The notes beneath the pieces were generated by a model, which was not told the origin of the DNA, ran no database searches, and saw only the letters and a program-made list of their open reading frames with translations. A stretch of DNA of 64,000 bases from contig CAWJLS010000007.1 of NCBI GenBank assembly GCA_963843755.1, positions 558,001 to 622,000 on the forward strand, read 5' to 3'. Shown piece after piece: positions 23,877 to 52,674 of this stretch; the first letter of the stretch is position 1, and every line of letters starts with the position of its first letter. A program made the translations under genes and the position numbers. Origin of the DNA: CAWJLS01 sp963843755 (lineage in GTDB: Bacteria; Acidobacteriota; Thermoanaerobaculia; Multivoradales; DATKCC01).

Positions 23877-26800
23877 ATGGCCCCCGCAGTGAAGCCCAAG
23901 ACGCTCGAGAACCTGGAGGACATCTACGGCCTGTCGCCGGTGCAGCAGGGGATGCTGTTCCACAGCGTCCTGGCGCCGGGGACCGGCGTCTACATCCAGC
24001 AGTTCGCCACCACCTACGAGCAGGACTTCGATCCCGACCGGTTCCTGGCGACGTGGCGGCGGGTCGTCGAGCGCCACCCGGCGCTGCGCACCTCGTTCGT
24101 CTGGGAGGATCTCGACGAGCCGGTGCAGGTGGTGCACCGCCGGGTCGAGCTGCCGGTGGAGCGCCTCGACTGGCGCACCCTCGGCGACGCCGAGCAGGCG
24201 GAGCGCTTCGCCGCCTTGCGGGAGGCCGACCGCCTGCGCGGCTTCGACCTCGGCAAGGCCCCCCTCGTCCGGCTGACCCTGGCGCGGGTCGGCGAGACGG
24301 CCTACCGGTTCGTCTGCACCTTCCATCACGCCATCGCCGACGGCTGGTCGATCGACCTTCTGACCCGCGAGCTGAGCCAGCTCTACGCGGCCGAGAGGGC
24401 GGGCCGGACGCTGGCGCTGGCGGAGCGGCGGCCGTTCCGGGACTACGTCGCCTGGCTGCGCCGCCGCGATCCGGCGGAGGCGATCGCGTACTGGCGCGAG
24501 CGCCTCGACGGCTTCACCGAGCCGACCCCTCTCACCGTGGGCCGCCCCGCCGATCGAGCCGGCGCGGCCCAGGCGGCCCAGGAGGAGGGCGCCGCGCCGG
24601 GGGAGCACGACACGGAGGTCGTCACCACCGCGGTCGACCCGGCGACCACCGGCCGGCTGCGGGAGCTGGCGCGAGGGCGGCGGCTGACCCTCAACACCCT
24701 CGTCCAGGCGGCCTATGCGCTGCTCCTGTCGCGCTACGCCGGGCGCGACGACGTGCTGTTCGGCGTCACCGTCTCCGGCCGGCCGCCGTCGCTGCCCGGG
24801 GTCGAGGGGATCATCGGCTGCTTCCTCAACACGCTGCCGGCGCGCTTCCGGGTCGACGACCGGGAGACGGTGCTCGACTACCTGGCGCGGATCCAGGAGG
24901 AGCAGCTCGCCATGCGCCGCCACGAGCACGTGCCGCTGGTCGACGTGCGCGCCCAGGCGCCGGTGCCCCGGGACCGGGAGCTGTTCGACAGCATCCTGGT
25001 GTTCGAGAGCTTCCCCGGCCAGGGGGGCGGCCGCGGCGGGCCGGTGGTGCAGGAGGAGGAGGGAATCCTCCAGCGCACCAACTACCCCCTGACCCTGGTG
25101 GCGGCGGCCGGCGACCGGATCGTTCTGCGGGCGGCGTTCGAGCGCTCGCGGTTCTCCCGGCCGGCCATGGAGCGCCTGCTCGGCCACTGGCGCACCCTGC
25201 TCGGTGCGTTCGCCGAGCGGCCGGAGGCGCGCCTCGGCGGGTTCGAGCTGCTGACCGCCGCCGAGCGCCGCCAGGCCCTGGGCGAATGGAACCGGCCGGG
25301 CGCCGACTACCGGAGCGGCCGGAGCCTGCACGACGACTTCCGGCGGCAGGTGCGCGAGCACCCGGACCGGGTGGCCGTGACCTGGGGGGACGGCGTGGCG
25401 CCGCCGGCCCTGGTGAGCTACGGCGAGCTCGGCCGGCGGGCCGTGGGCCTGGCGCGGCTCCTGCGCCGGGCCGGCGCGGGGCCGGAGACGCTGGTCGGCC
25501 TGTGCGTCGAGCGTTCGATCGAGATGGTGGTGGCGATCCTCGGCATCCTGGAGGCTGGCGCGGCCTACCTGCCCCTCGACCCGAAGGCGCCGGCGGACCG
25601 GCTGGCGTTCATGATCCGGGACTCCGGCGCGCCGATCGTCCTCGCCGGTTCCGGCCTGGAGGAGTCGCTGGCGGCCCTGGAGGAGGGCGCGGACGGGGCC
25701 GGGGACTTGGGCGGCGCCGGGCAGGGGCGCGAGGCCGGCGCCCCGGCGCCGCGGGTCCTCCGGCTCGACCGGCTGGAGGAGGCCGAGGAGGCCGGGACCG
25801 GCGGCTCGGCCGGTGCCGATCGATCCCCGCTCCTTGGCCTACGTCATCTATACCTCGGGCTCCACCGGCCGGCCCAAGGGCTCGCTCATCTCCCACGAGA
25901 GCGCCCAGCGGCTGTTCGCCGCCACGGCGGAGTGGTTCGATTTCAGCCGCGACGGCGGGGCCGACGAGGCCTGGAGCCTGTTCCACTCCTACGCCTTCGA
26001 CTTCTCGGTCTGGGAGCTCTGGGGGCCGCTCGCCCACGGCGGCCGCCTGGTGCTCGTGCCCTACTGGATCAGCCGCTCTCCGGAGGCCTTCCTGGCGCTG
26101 CTCGGCCGCGAGCGGGTGACCACCCTCAGCCAGACGCCGTCGGCCTTCAAGCAGCTCGTCGCGGCGGAGGCCGCCGCTCCGGGCGGAGCGGCCGGGGCGG
26201 GAGCGGGGCTGGCCCTGGAGACGGTGGTGTTCGGCGGCGAGGCGCTCGAGCCGGCGTCGCTCGCGCCCTGGGTCGCCCGCCACGGCGACCGGCGGCCGCG
26301 GCTGATCAACATGTACGGCATCACCGAGACCACGGTCCACGTCACCTACCGGCCGATCGGCCGCGGTGGACGTGGAGGGCGACGGGGCGGGGGAGCGGAG
26401 CGCGGCGAGCCCGGTCGGGGTGCCGATCCCGGACCTCCAGGTCCACCTGCTCGACTCCCGGGGCGCCCTGGTGCCGGTGGGCGTTCCCGGCGAGGTCCAC
26501 GTCGGCGGCGCCGGCCTCGCCCGCGGCTACCTCGGGCCGGCCGGGGCTGACCGCCGAGCGCTTCGTGCCCGATCCGTTCGGGCCGGAGGTGGCGGCGGCG
26601 GCGGGCGCCGGCCGCCGGCTCTACCGCGCCGGCGACCTGGCCCGGCGGCTGCCGGACGGCGAGATCGACTTCCTCGGCCGGATCGACCACCAGGTCAAGG
26701 TGCGCGGCTTCCGCATCGAGCTGGGGGAGATCGAGGCGGTGCTGGCGCGCCACCCGGCGGTCGGTCAGGTCGCCGTGGTGGCCCGCGAGGACACGCCGGG

Positions 26801-26933
26801 CGACCGCCGCCTGGTGGCCTACGTGGTGCCCCGCGCGGAGCCGGCTGACGGGTCCTCCGGCGAGGCCTCCGGAGAGCGGTCCCGGGCTCCGTCGGCTCCG
26901 CCGACCTGCGCGAGCACGCCGCCCGGTTCCTGA
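23877..26933 (+). CDS. Nonribosomal peptide synthetase, N-terminal part of the large thioesterase-ending synthetase (C-A, frame broken at about 25.8 kb)
   Basis: Reads correctly from 23877 to about 25800, then leaves the coding frame because of single-base changes. The true gene continues in other frames to 47352. C1 (23910-25260) has the DIYGLSPVQQGMLFHS opening and FHHAIADGWS (HHxxxDG). A1 (25330-27000, pieced together across frames) has TSGSTGRPKG in frame 1 at about 25850, and its code DFWSVGMVHK matches the threonine consensus. T1 (GGHSL) is near 27160. So this is a Thr module that takes the chain from the PKS. The start is uncertain: the ATG at 23877 directly follows GAGG, while the GTG at 23889 has better spacing from the same GAGG. 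Confidence 0.85.
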   Translation: MAPAVKPKTLENLEDIYGLSPVQQGMLFHSVLAPGTGVYIQQFATTYEQDFDPDRFLATWRRVVERHPALRTSFVWEDLDEPVQVVHRRVELPVERLDWRTLGDAEQAERFAALREADRLRGFDLGKAPLVRLTLARVGETAYRFVCTFHHAIADGWSIDLLTRELSQLYAAERAGRTLALAERRPFRDYVAWLRRRDPAEAIAYWRERLDGFTEPTPLTVGRPADRAGAAQAAQEEGAAPGEHDTEVVTTAVDPATTGRLRELARGRRLTLNTLVQAAYALLLSRYAGRDDVLFGVTVSGRPPSLPGVEGIIGCFLNTLPARFRVDDRETVLDYLARIQEEQLAMRRHEHVPLVDVRAQAPVPRDRELFDSILVFESFPGQGGGRGGPVVQEEEGILQRTNYPLTLVAAAGDRIVLRAAFERSRFSRPAMERLLGHWRTLLGAFAERPEARLGGFELLTAAERRQALGEWNRPGADYRSGRSLHDDFRRQVREHPDRVAVTWGDGVAPPALVSYGELGRRAVGLARLLRRAGAGPETLVGLCVERSIEMVVAILGILEAGAAYLPLDPKAPADRLAFMIRDSGAPIVLAGSGLEESLAALEEGADGAGDLGGAGQGREAGAPAPRVLRLDRLEEAEEAGTGGSAGADRSPLLGLRHLYLGLHRPAQGLAHLPRERPAAVRRHGGVVRFQPRRRGRRGLEPVPLLRLRLLGLGALGAARPRRPPGARALLDQPLSGGLPGAARPRAGDHPQPDAVGLQAARRGGGRRSGRSGRGGSGAGPGDGGVRRRGARAGVARALGRPPRRPAAAADQHVRHHRDHGPRHLPADRPRWTWRATGRGSGARRARSGCRSRTSRSTCSTPGAPWCRWAFPARSTSAAPASPAATSGRPGLTAERFVPDPFGPEVAAAAGAGRRLYRAGDLARRLPDGEIDFLGRIDHQVKVRGFRIELGEIEAVLARHPAVGQVAVVAREDTPGDRRLVAYVVPRAEPADGSSGEASGERSRAPSAPPTCASTPPGS

Positions 26934-27620
26934 CCGACTACATGGTGCCGTCGGCGTTCGTCGAGCTGGCGGAGCTGCCGTTGACCGTCAACGGCAAGCT
27001 CGACCGGGATGCGCTGCCGGCGCCGGATGAGGCCGAGCGGCTCGCCGGCGGCGGCCCGGTTCGAGCCGCCGGCGACGCCGACCGAGGAGGTGTTGGCCGG
27101 CATCTGGTGCGACGTCCTGGGGGTGCCCGAGGCCGGGCGCCGGGACGACTTCTTCGAGCTCGGCGGCCATTCGCTGCTGGCCACCCGGGTCGCCTCGCGG
27201 GTGCGCGAGGTCGCTGGGCGTGACGATCCCGCTGCGCGCCCTGTTCGAGGCGCCCACCCTGGCCGAGGCGGCGGCGCGGATCGACAGGAGCGGGGCGACG
27301 GGCGGGCGGCGCCGGCGCGGCACCGCCGATCCGGCGCCTGGACGAGGGTGAGCGTGCCGAAGGGGTGCCCCTGTCCCACGCCCAGGAGCGGCTCTGGTTC
27401 CTCGACCGGATGGAGCCGGAGAGCTCCGCCTACAACGTCCCCGGGGCGCTCCGGCTGCGCGGCTCCCTCGACGTCGGCGGCGCTCGCCGGCGGCATCGGC
27501 GCGCTGGTCCGCCGGCACGAGAGCCTGCGCACGGTCTTCCGCATCCGCGGCGGCCGCCCGGTGCAGCAGGTGCTCCCCTGGGAGCCGCCGCGCCTGCCGC
27601 TGGTCGACCTCTCCGGGCCT
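25795..27620 (+). other. Cluster of about nine frame changes inside module 1 and the start of module 2 of the large NRPS
   Basis: Protein similarity to neighbouring modules moves between frames near 25800 (0 to 1), 26355 (1 to 2), 26537 (2 to 0; an extra C in the GYLG-RPG motif), 26875 (0 to 2), 27050 (2 to 0), 27213 (0 to 1), 27310 (1 to 2), 27477 (2 to 0; an extra G after LDV) and 27615 (0 to 1). Frames are numbered by start position modulo 3. Eight changes are net +1 and one is net -1. All A, T and C core motifs survive between the breaks, and about 19.7 kb downstream has no break. I read this as local consensus error, with one continuous gene 23877-47352 in the organism. Confidence 0.8.
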
Positions 27621-27747
27621 GCGCGGCGGCGGCGCGGGAGGCGACCTGGCCGGGCTCGGGCGGCGAGAGGCCGAGCGGCCGTTCGACCTGGTCGACGGAC
27701 CGGTCCTCCGGACCACCCTGGCGCGCCTCGCGCCGGACGACCACGGC

Positions 27748-47352
<19,605 letters not shown>

Positions 47353-47364
47353 GGAAGATCCCCG

Positions 47365-48762
47365 ATGAGTGAGACCACCCCCCGACCGACCGACAGCGAC
47401 CGCATCTACGACCTCGTGGGAGTCGGCTTCGGTCCGGCCAACCTCTCTCTCGCTGTCGCCCTGGAGGAGGAGGCCGAGCGGTCCGGCGGCGCCGACCTGG
47501 ACCGCCTCTTCCTCGAAGCCCGCACCAGCCCGTGCTGGCATCCGGGGATGCTGATCGAGGACTCGATGCTCCAGATCACGGTGCTCAAGGACCTGGTCAC
47601 CGTGCGCAACCCGTGCAGCCGCTTCACCTTCCTCAACTACCTCAAGGAGAAGGACCGGCTGTTCGAGTTCCTCAACCTGCGCGACCTGTTCCCGACGCGG
47701 ATCGAGTTCAACGACTACCTGACCTGGGCGACGGAGAAGCTGTCGGACCGGGTGCGCTTCGGCCGCCGAGTGCGCTCGATCGAGCCGATCGAGGAGGGTG
47801 CCGACGGCAGCGTCCGGCTGGTGCGGGTGACCGCCGAGAGGGTCGGCGGACCGGAGGCGGGGAGCATCGAGACCCTCCTGGCGCGCAACGTGGTCGTCGC
47901 CACCGGGCCGACGAAGTGGCTGCCCGCCGGCGTCGAGCTGCCCCGGGACGAGCCGATGGCCGACCGGGTGTTCCACGCCTACGACTTCATGCACCGCATG
48001 GACCGCGGGTTCCCCGACCGGCAGGGCAGCCCCCGCCTGCTGGTGATCGGCTCCGGACAGAGCGGCGCCGAGCTCTTCTTCACCCTGCTGCGCCGCTACC
48101 CGAACGCCGACATCACCGCCGCGGTGCGCCGGTTCGGCTACAAGCCGGTCGACGAGAGCGACTACACCAACGAGGTCTTCTTCCCGTCGATGATCGACTT
48201 CTTCTACGACCTGCCGGACGACCGCCGCCAGCGCGTGGTCGACTCGTTCCGCGACGTCAACTACGCCGTCGTCGACCATCCGCTGATCCGGAAGATCTAC
48301 CGCGCCCTGTACGACGAGCGGGTCGCCGGCAAGGACCGCGCGCGGCTGCTGCGCTACGTCGAGCTCGAGGCGATCGAGACCGAGGGGGAGACCGTCCACG
48401 CGCGGTTCCGCCACCTGATCGAGGACCGGCCGGTGGAGCTGGAGCTCGACGGCGTGGTGGTCGCCACCGGCTTCCGCTGGGACAAGGAGCATCCGCTGCT
48501 CGACGGGCTGTCCCACTGTTTCGCGACCGGTGCCGACGGCTACAAGGTGCGGCGCGACTACCGCCTCGAAGGGCAGCCCGGGTTCGAGGCCGGCGTCTAC
48601 CTCCAGGGCTACCTGGAAGCGACCCACGGCATCTCGGAGACGGTTCTCTCGCTGCTGCCGATGCGTGCCCAGGACATCGTCGACTCGCTGGTCGCGGCCT
48701 GCGCCGCCACGCCGCCGGCGGCGTCGACGGTGCCGGAGGCGCCCGAGGTCGGCGTCGTTTGA
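47365..48762 (+). CDS. Flavin-dependent L-lysine/L-ornithine N-monooxygenase (SidA/IucD/PvdA family)
   Basis: 465 residues, full length for the family. It hydroxylates the side-chain amine of free lysine or ornithine using FAD, NADPH and O2. The FAD loop is GVGFGPANLSL (residues 19-29), the NADPH loop is GSGQSGAE (about 229-236), and the C-terminal signature is VVVATGFRWD. Family members feed hydroxamate siderophores or N-N bond enzymes. No hydroxylamine acyltransferase is in the window, but a cupin-MetRS hydrazine synthetase is 5.7 kb downstream on the same strand, so lysine and hydrazine formation are favoured over a siderophore. The start has GAGGAAG 9 bases upstream. The gene overlaps the next NRPS by four bases, so the two are probably translated together. 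Confidence 0.93.
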   Translation: MSETTPRPTDSDRIYDLVGVGFGPANLSLAVALEEEAERSGGADLDRLFLEARTSPCWHPGMLIEDSMLQITVLKDLVTVRNPCSRFTFLNYLKEKDRLFEFLNLRDLFPTRIEFNDYLTWATEKLSDRVRFGRRVRSIEPIEEGADGSVRLVRVTAERVGGPEAGSIETLLARNVVVATGPTKWLPAGVELPRDEPMADRVFHAYDFMHRMDRGFPDRQGSPRLLVIGSGQSGAELFFTLLRRYPNADITAAVRRFGYKPVDESDYTNEVFFPSMIDFFYDLPDDRRQRVVDSFRDVNYAVVDHPLIRKIYRALYDERVAGKDRARLLRYVELEAIETEGETVHARFRHLIEDRPVELELDGVVVATGFRWDKEHPLLDGLSHCFATGADGYKVRRDYRLEGQPGFEAGVYLQGYLEATHGISETVLSLLPMRAQDIVDSLVAACAATPPAASTVPEAPEVGVV

Positions 48763-51700
48763 GCGTTCATCCGGTCTCGGCGGGGCAGCAGGCCCTCTGG
48801 CTGCTCCATCGGCGGGACCCGGAGCGGGTCGGCGAGGCCTACACCATCGCCGCGGCCGGGCGGATCGTCGGGGCGGTCGACCCCGCGGCCCTGGCCGGTG
48901 CGTTCGACACCCTGGTAGCGCGGCACCCGGCGCTCCGCACCCGATTCCCCGAGGCACCCCCCGCGCCGGGCTCCGACTCGGACTCCGAACCCGACCCCGG
49001 CCGGACGGAGAGCGGTCCGGCGGAGGGCTGGGACCCGGCGTGGCCCGAGACCCCGGTCCAGGTGGTGCGGCCGGCCCGTGCGCCCCGGCCGCACCGGCAG
49101 TTAGTGGCGACGGGCGGTGGCGGGGAAGACCGCGGCCTGCTCGAGATCGTCGATGGTGCCGGTTGGGCCGCGGCGGAGGTCCCGGAACGGCTGGCCGAGC
49201 TCGCCTACCGCCCGTTCGACCTCGCCCGCGGTCCCCTGGTGCGGGCCGTCCTGGTCCGCCGGGGCGGGGAGGCGGTCCTGCTGCTGGCGCTCCACCACCT
49301 GGTGGGGGATCTCTGGTCCCTGGCTGTCCTGGTGCGTGAGCTGGGCAAGGCCTACCGGAGCTGCGCCGCCGGCCGCGCCGGGACCGCCGATCTCGAGCCT
49401 CTCCGTCTGACCCACGGCGAGTGGGTGCGCCGGCGGTACCGGGCGCTGGCCGGGGAGGAGGGGGAGCGGCTGTGGGCGTTCTGGCGTGGACGGATGGAGT
49501 CCGGAGCGCCCCCCCTCGAGCTGCCCACCGACCGGCCGCGGCCGGCGCTCCAGAGCTTCGCCGGCGAGGTCGTCTTCCGGCCGCTCGGCCGGCCGGCCGG
49601 CGACGGGGATGGCCCCCAGAGCGGCCTGCGGAGCGCCCTCGGGCGGCTGGCGCGGCGCGCCGGCACCCAGCGGTTCACGGCGCTGCTGGCGGCCTACCAG
49701 GTGGTGCTCTCCCGCTGGTCCGGCCAGGACGACTTCCTGGTCGGCTCACCCACCGCCGGCCGCGGCGACGTGCGCGCCGCCGGCTCGGAGCTGGCCGGGG
49801 TGGTCGGCTACTTCGTCAACCCGGTGCCGATCCGCGCGCCGCTCGCCGGCGATCCGACGTTCCGCGATTTGCTGGAGCGCCTGGGCGAGGAGACGGCGGC
49901 GGTGCTCGCCCACCAGGACCTGCCGTTCCCGTGGCTCGCCGAGCACGCCCTGGCCACCGGTGCGGCCGAGCGCGATCCGAGCCGGCCGCCGGTCTTCCAG
50001 ACCCTGTTCGTGCTCCAGAAGAGCCCGATCCCCGGCATGCGTGGGCTCGGCGCCTTCGCCCTCGGTCGCGAAGGCGCGCCGCTCCGTCTCGACGCCGACG
50101 ACGGCGGCCTCGAGCTGGCCTCGGTGCCGCTGCCCCAGCGGGGGGCCCAGTTCGACCTGTCGCTCTACGTCACCGACGAGGGCGGGGAGCTGGTCGGGTC
50201 GCTGGAGTACAACCGCGACCTCTTCTCCCGCGCCACGGCCGAGCGCTTCCTCGATCACCTGGCCGCCGTGCTCCACGGGGCGGTGGCGGAGCCGGAGCGC
50301 AGGATCTCGGAGCTGCCGCTGCTGGGCGCGGCCGAGCGGCGCCAGGTGCTCGAGGAGTGGGCGCCGGGGCGGCTCGTCACCTCGGATCGAACCGCCTCGG
50401 AGCGGACGGGGGCTCCAGGACGGCCCGGGCTCCTCCACGAGCGCTTCCTGGCGGCCGCGGCGGCGGCTCCGGACGAGGAGGCTCTGCTCTGGGCCGCTCC
50501 GGCGGCAGAGGGTTCCGCGGGGGCACCCGGGCAGGTCGCCGAGCAGGTCCAGGCGCTCACCCGCGGCGCGCTGGCCGAGCGCTCGGCCCGGGTGGCCCGG
50601 CGGCTCCGGGCCCTGGGGGTCGGGCCGGAGGTGCCGGTCGGCGTCTTCCTCGACCGGACGCCCGAGCTGGTGGTGGCCCTGCTCGGCGTGCTGCGGGCCG
50701 GCGGCGCCTACGTGCCCATGGACCCGGCCTATCCGCCGGAGCGCATCGCCACCATGATCGAGGACAGCGGCATGCCGCTGGTCATCACCGGTCCGGGGCT
50801 GGCCGAGCGCCTGGTGTCGACGGAGAGCACCGCGTCGGTGGCGCTCGGTGGTGGCGGTGGTGGCGGGGAGGGCGGGGAGGGCCAGGAAGGGCGAGGTGTT
50901 GTCGAGCTCGCCGCCCTCGAGGCGGAGGCGGCCCCGGCGCCCGACTCGGCGGCCTATCCGGCGATCGACTCGGCGATCGATCCGGTGAGTGGGGAGGAGC
51001 CTCCGGTGACGCCGGACGCCCTCGCCTACGTCATCTACACCTCTGGCTCCACCGGCCGGCCCAAGGGGGTGGCGATCAGCCACCGGAGCGCCTCCGCCCT
51101 GATCGACTGGGCGGGGGAGGAGCTGTCGGCGGACGAGCTGGCCGGCGTGCTGGCGGCGACCTCGGTCTGCTTCGATCTCTCGGTGTTCGAGCTGTTCGCG
51201 CCGCTGTCGCTCGGCGGGCGGATCGTCCTGGCGTCGGATGCGCTGGCCCTCGGCGGCCACCCCGCGGCCGACCGCGTGACCTTGGTCAACACCGTCCCGT
51301 CGGCGATGGAAGGGCTGTGCGCGGAAGGGGCCCTGCCGGCGTCGGTGCGCACGGTCTGCCTGGCGGGGGAGCCGCTCCGGGGACGGCTGGTCGACGCGGT
51401 CTACTCCTCGTCTTCATCGGTCGAGCGGGTGCTCAACCTGTACGGGCCGTCGGAGGACACCACCTACTCGACCGGCGCGCTCTGCCCGCGCCGGGCACCG
51501 GCGGCGGACGGGGGCGTCCAGGAGGTCCGCGAGCCGACCATCGGCAGGGCGCTGCCCGGCGGACGCGCCTACGTCGTCGATCCGGGGCTCGGCCTCCAAC
51601 CCCGGGGCGTGCCCGGCGAGCTGGTCCTCGGCGGCGCCGGCCTGGCCCGCGGCTACCTGAGACGCCCGGCGCTGACCGCGGAGCGCTTCGTCCCCGACCC

Positions 51701-52457
51701 GTTCGGGCCGGCCGGCGGACGCCTCTACCGGACCGGCGACCTGGCGCAGTGGCTGCCGGGGGCGGGCAGGGTCGGCGAGCCGATCGAGTCTGGCGACTCT
51801 GGCGAGCCGGGGGCAGGGGAGCTCGAGTACCTCGGCCGCCTCGACCACCAGGTCAAGGTGCGTGGGTTCCGCATCGAGCTGGGCGAGGTGGAGGTGGCTC
51901 TGGCGAGCCATCCCCAGGTCGCCGAGGCGGTGGTCGTGGTGCGGGGAGAGGGCGGCGACCGGCGGCTGGTCGGCTACGTCGCGGCGACGGGGGAGGAGCC
52001 GCCCGGGGTCGCCTCCCTGCGCTCGTTCCTCGGCCAGCGCCTGCCGGGCTACATGGTGCCGGACGCGCTGGTCCTGCTCGACACCCTGCCCCGGACCCCC
52101 AACGGCAAGGTGGACCGCAAGGCGCTCCCCGAGCCGGCGGGCGGGCGGGCAGGTGTCTCCGGGGAGTACGTGGAGCCCGAGACGGCCGTCGAGCTGATCC
52201 TCGCCGCCATGTGGCGGGAGGTGCTCGACGTCGAGCGGGTCGGCATCCACGACAGCTTCTTCGAGCTCGGCGGCCACTCGATCTCCGCCCACCGGCTGCT
52301 GCTTCGCGTCCGCGAGGAGTTCGGCGTCGACGTGCCGGTCCACGACCTGTTCGCGCGGCCGACCATCGCCGGCCTGGCCACCGCCATCGCCGAAGCCCTG
52401 ATGGCCGGCCTCGACGAGGAGACGCTGGCCGAGGTGATGGACGGCCTGGACGGTTGA
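48759..52457 (+). CDS. Nonribosomal peptide synthetase, stand-alone C-A-T module (alanine-type)
   Basis: 1232 residues from a TTG start whose last two bases are in the TGA of the monooxygenase gene. GGAGG with a second GAGG lies just upstream and no ATG or GTG is nearby in frame. Domains: C (48770-50350), A (50420-52110), T (52170-52390, GGHSI). The C domain reads HHLVGDLWS, with Leu in place of the Gly of HHxxxDG. The A code DLFNCALTYK is one residue from the alanine consensus I recall (DLFNNALTYK). There is no TE. The large NRPS already ends in a TE, so this module either acts earlier than its gene order implies or makes a separate aminoacyl unit. tRNA-Arg follows 23 bases after the stop on the other strand. 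Confidence 0.9.
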   Translation: MSVHPVSAGQQALWLLHRRDPERVGEAYTIAAAGRIVGAVDPAALAGAFDTLVARHPALRTRFPEAPPAPGSDSDSEPDPGRTESGPAEGWDPAWPETPVQVVRPARAPRPHRQLVATGGGGEDRGLLEIVDGAGWAAAEVPERLAELAYRPFDLARGPLVRAVLVRRGGEAVLLLALHHLVGDLWSLAVLVRELGKAYRSCAAGRAGTADLEPLRLTHGEWVRRRYRALAGEEGERLWAFWRGRMESGAPPLELPTDRPRPALQSFAGEVVFRPLGRPAGDGDGPQSGLRSALGRLARRAGTQRFTALLAAYQVVLSRWSGQDDFLVGSPTAGRGDVRAAGSELAGVVGYFVNPVPIRAPLAGDPTFRDLLERLGEETAAVLAHQDLPFPWLAEHALATGAAERDPSRPPVFQTLFVLQKSPIPGMRGLGAFALGREGAPLRLDADDGGLELASVPLPQRGAQFDLSLYVTDEGGELVGSLEYNRDLFSRATAERFLDHLAAVLHGAVAEPERRISELPLLGAAERRQVLEEWAPGRLVTSDRTASERTGAPGRPGLLHERFLAAAAAAPDEEALLWAAPAAEGSAGAPGQVAEQVQALTRGALAERSARVARRLRALGVGPEVPVGVFLDRTPELVVALLGVLRAGGAYVPMDPAYPPERIATMIEDSGMPLVITGPGLAERLVSTESTASVALGGGGGGGEGGEGQEGRGVVELAALEAEAAPAPDSAAYPAIDSAIDPVSGEEPPVTPDALAYVIYTSGSTGRPKGVAISHRSASALIDWAGEELSADELAGVLAATSVCFDLSVFELFAPLSLGGRIVLASDALALGGHPAADRVTLVNTVPSAMEGLCAEGALPASVRTVCLAGEPLRGRLVDAVYSSSSSVERVLNLYGPSEDTTYSTGALCPRRAPAADGGVQEVREPTIGRALPGGRAYVVDPGLGLQPRGVPGELVLGGAGLARGYLRRPALTAERFVPDPFGPAGGRLYRTGDLAQWLPGAGRVGEPIESGDSGEPGAGELEYLGRLDHQVKVRGFRIELGEVEVALASHPQVAEAVVVVRGEGGDRRLVGYVAATGEEPPGVASLRSFLGQRLPGYMVPDALVLLDTLPRTPNGKVDRKALPEPAGGRAGVSGEYVEPETAVELILAAMWREVLDVERVGIHDSFFELGGHSISAHRLLLRVREEFGVDVPVHDLFARPTIAGLATAIAEALMAGLDEETLAEVMDGLDG

Positions 52458-52480
52458 GAGGGGTGCGGAGGGGGAGGAGC

Positions 52481-52557
52481 TGGTGCGGCTGGGAGGACTC
52501 GAACCCCCGACCAAGAGCTTAGGAGGCTCCTGCTCTATCCACCTGAGCTACAGCCGC
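52481..52557 (-). tRNA. tRNA-Arg (anticodon CCU)
   Basis: Full cloverleaf on the minus strand: 7-bp acceptor GCGGCTG/CAGCCGC, D-arm GCTC/GAGC, anticodon stem GGAGC/GCTCT around the loop CTCCTAA (anticodon CCT, reads AGG), 5-base variable loop, and T-arm with TTCGAGT. The discriminator A and the CCA are encoded. Its 3' end faces the NRPS locus. Confidence 0.96.
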
Positions 52558-52674
52558 ACGGGGTGGGAGAGTCTACCAAGTGTCGGCCCCCTTCCGTCCG
52601 GTCCGATCCAACGCTGAGAGAGCGGAGCGGACGAAAGGGGGCTGGACGAGCCGGCGCTGTCGATCGGCCTCGGC

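Noticed and set aside
47365..52457. Hydroxamate siderophore pathway
   Set aside because: An N-monooxygenase with an NRPS suggests it, but no hydroxylamine acyl- or formyltransferase, TonB receptor or siderophore esterase is present, while a hydrazine-forming fusion is. Not excluded, since upstream genes are unseen.
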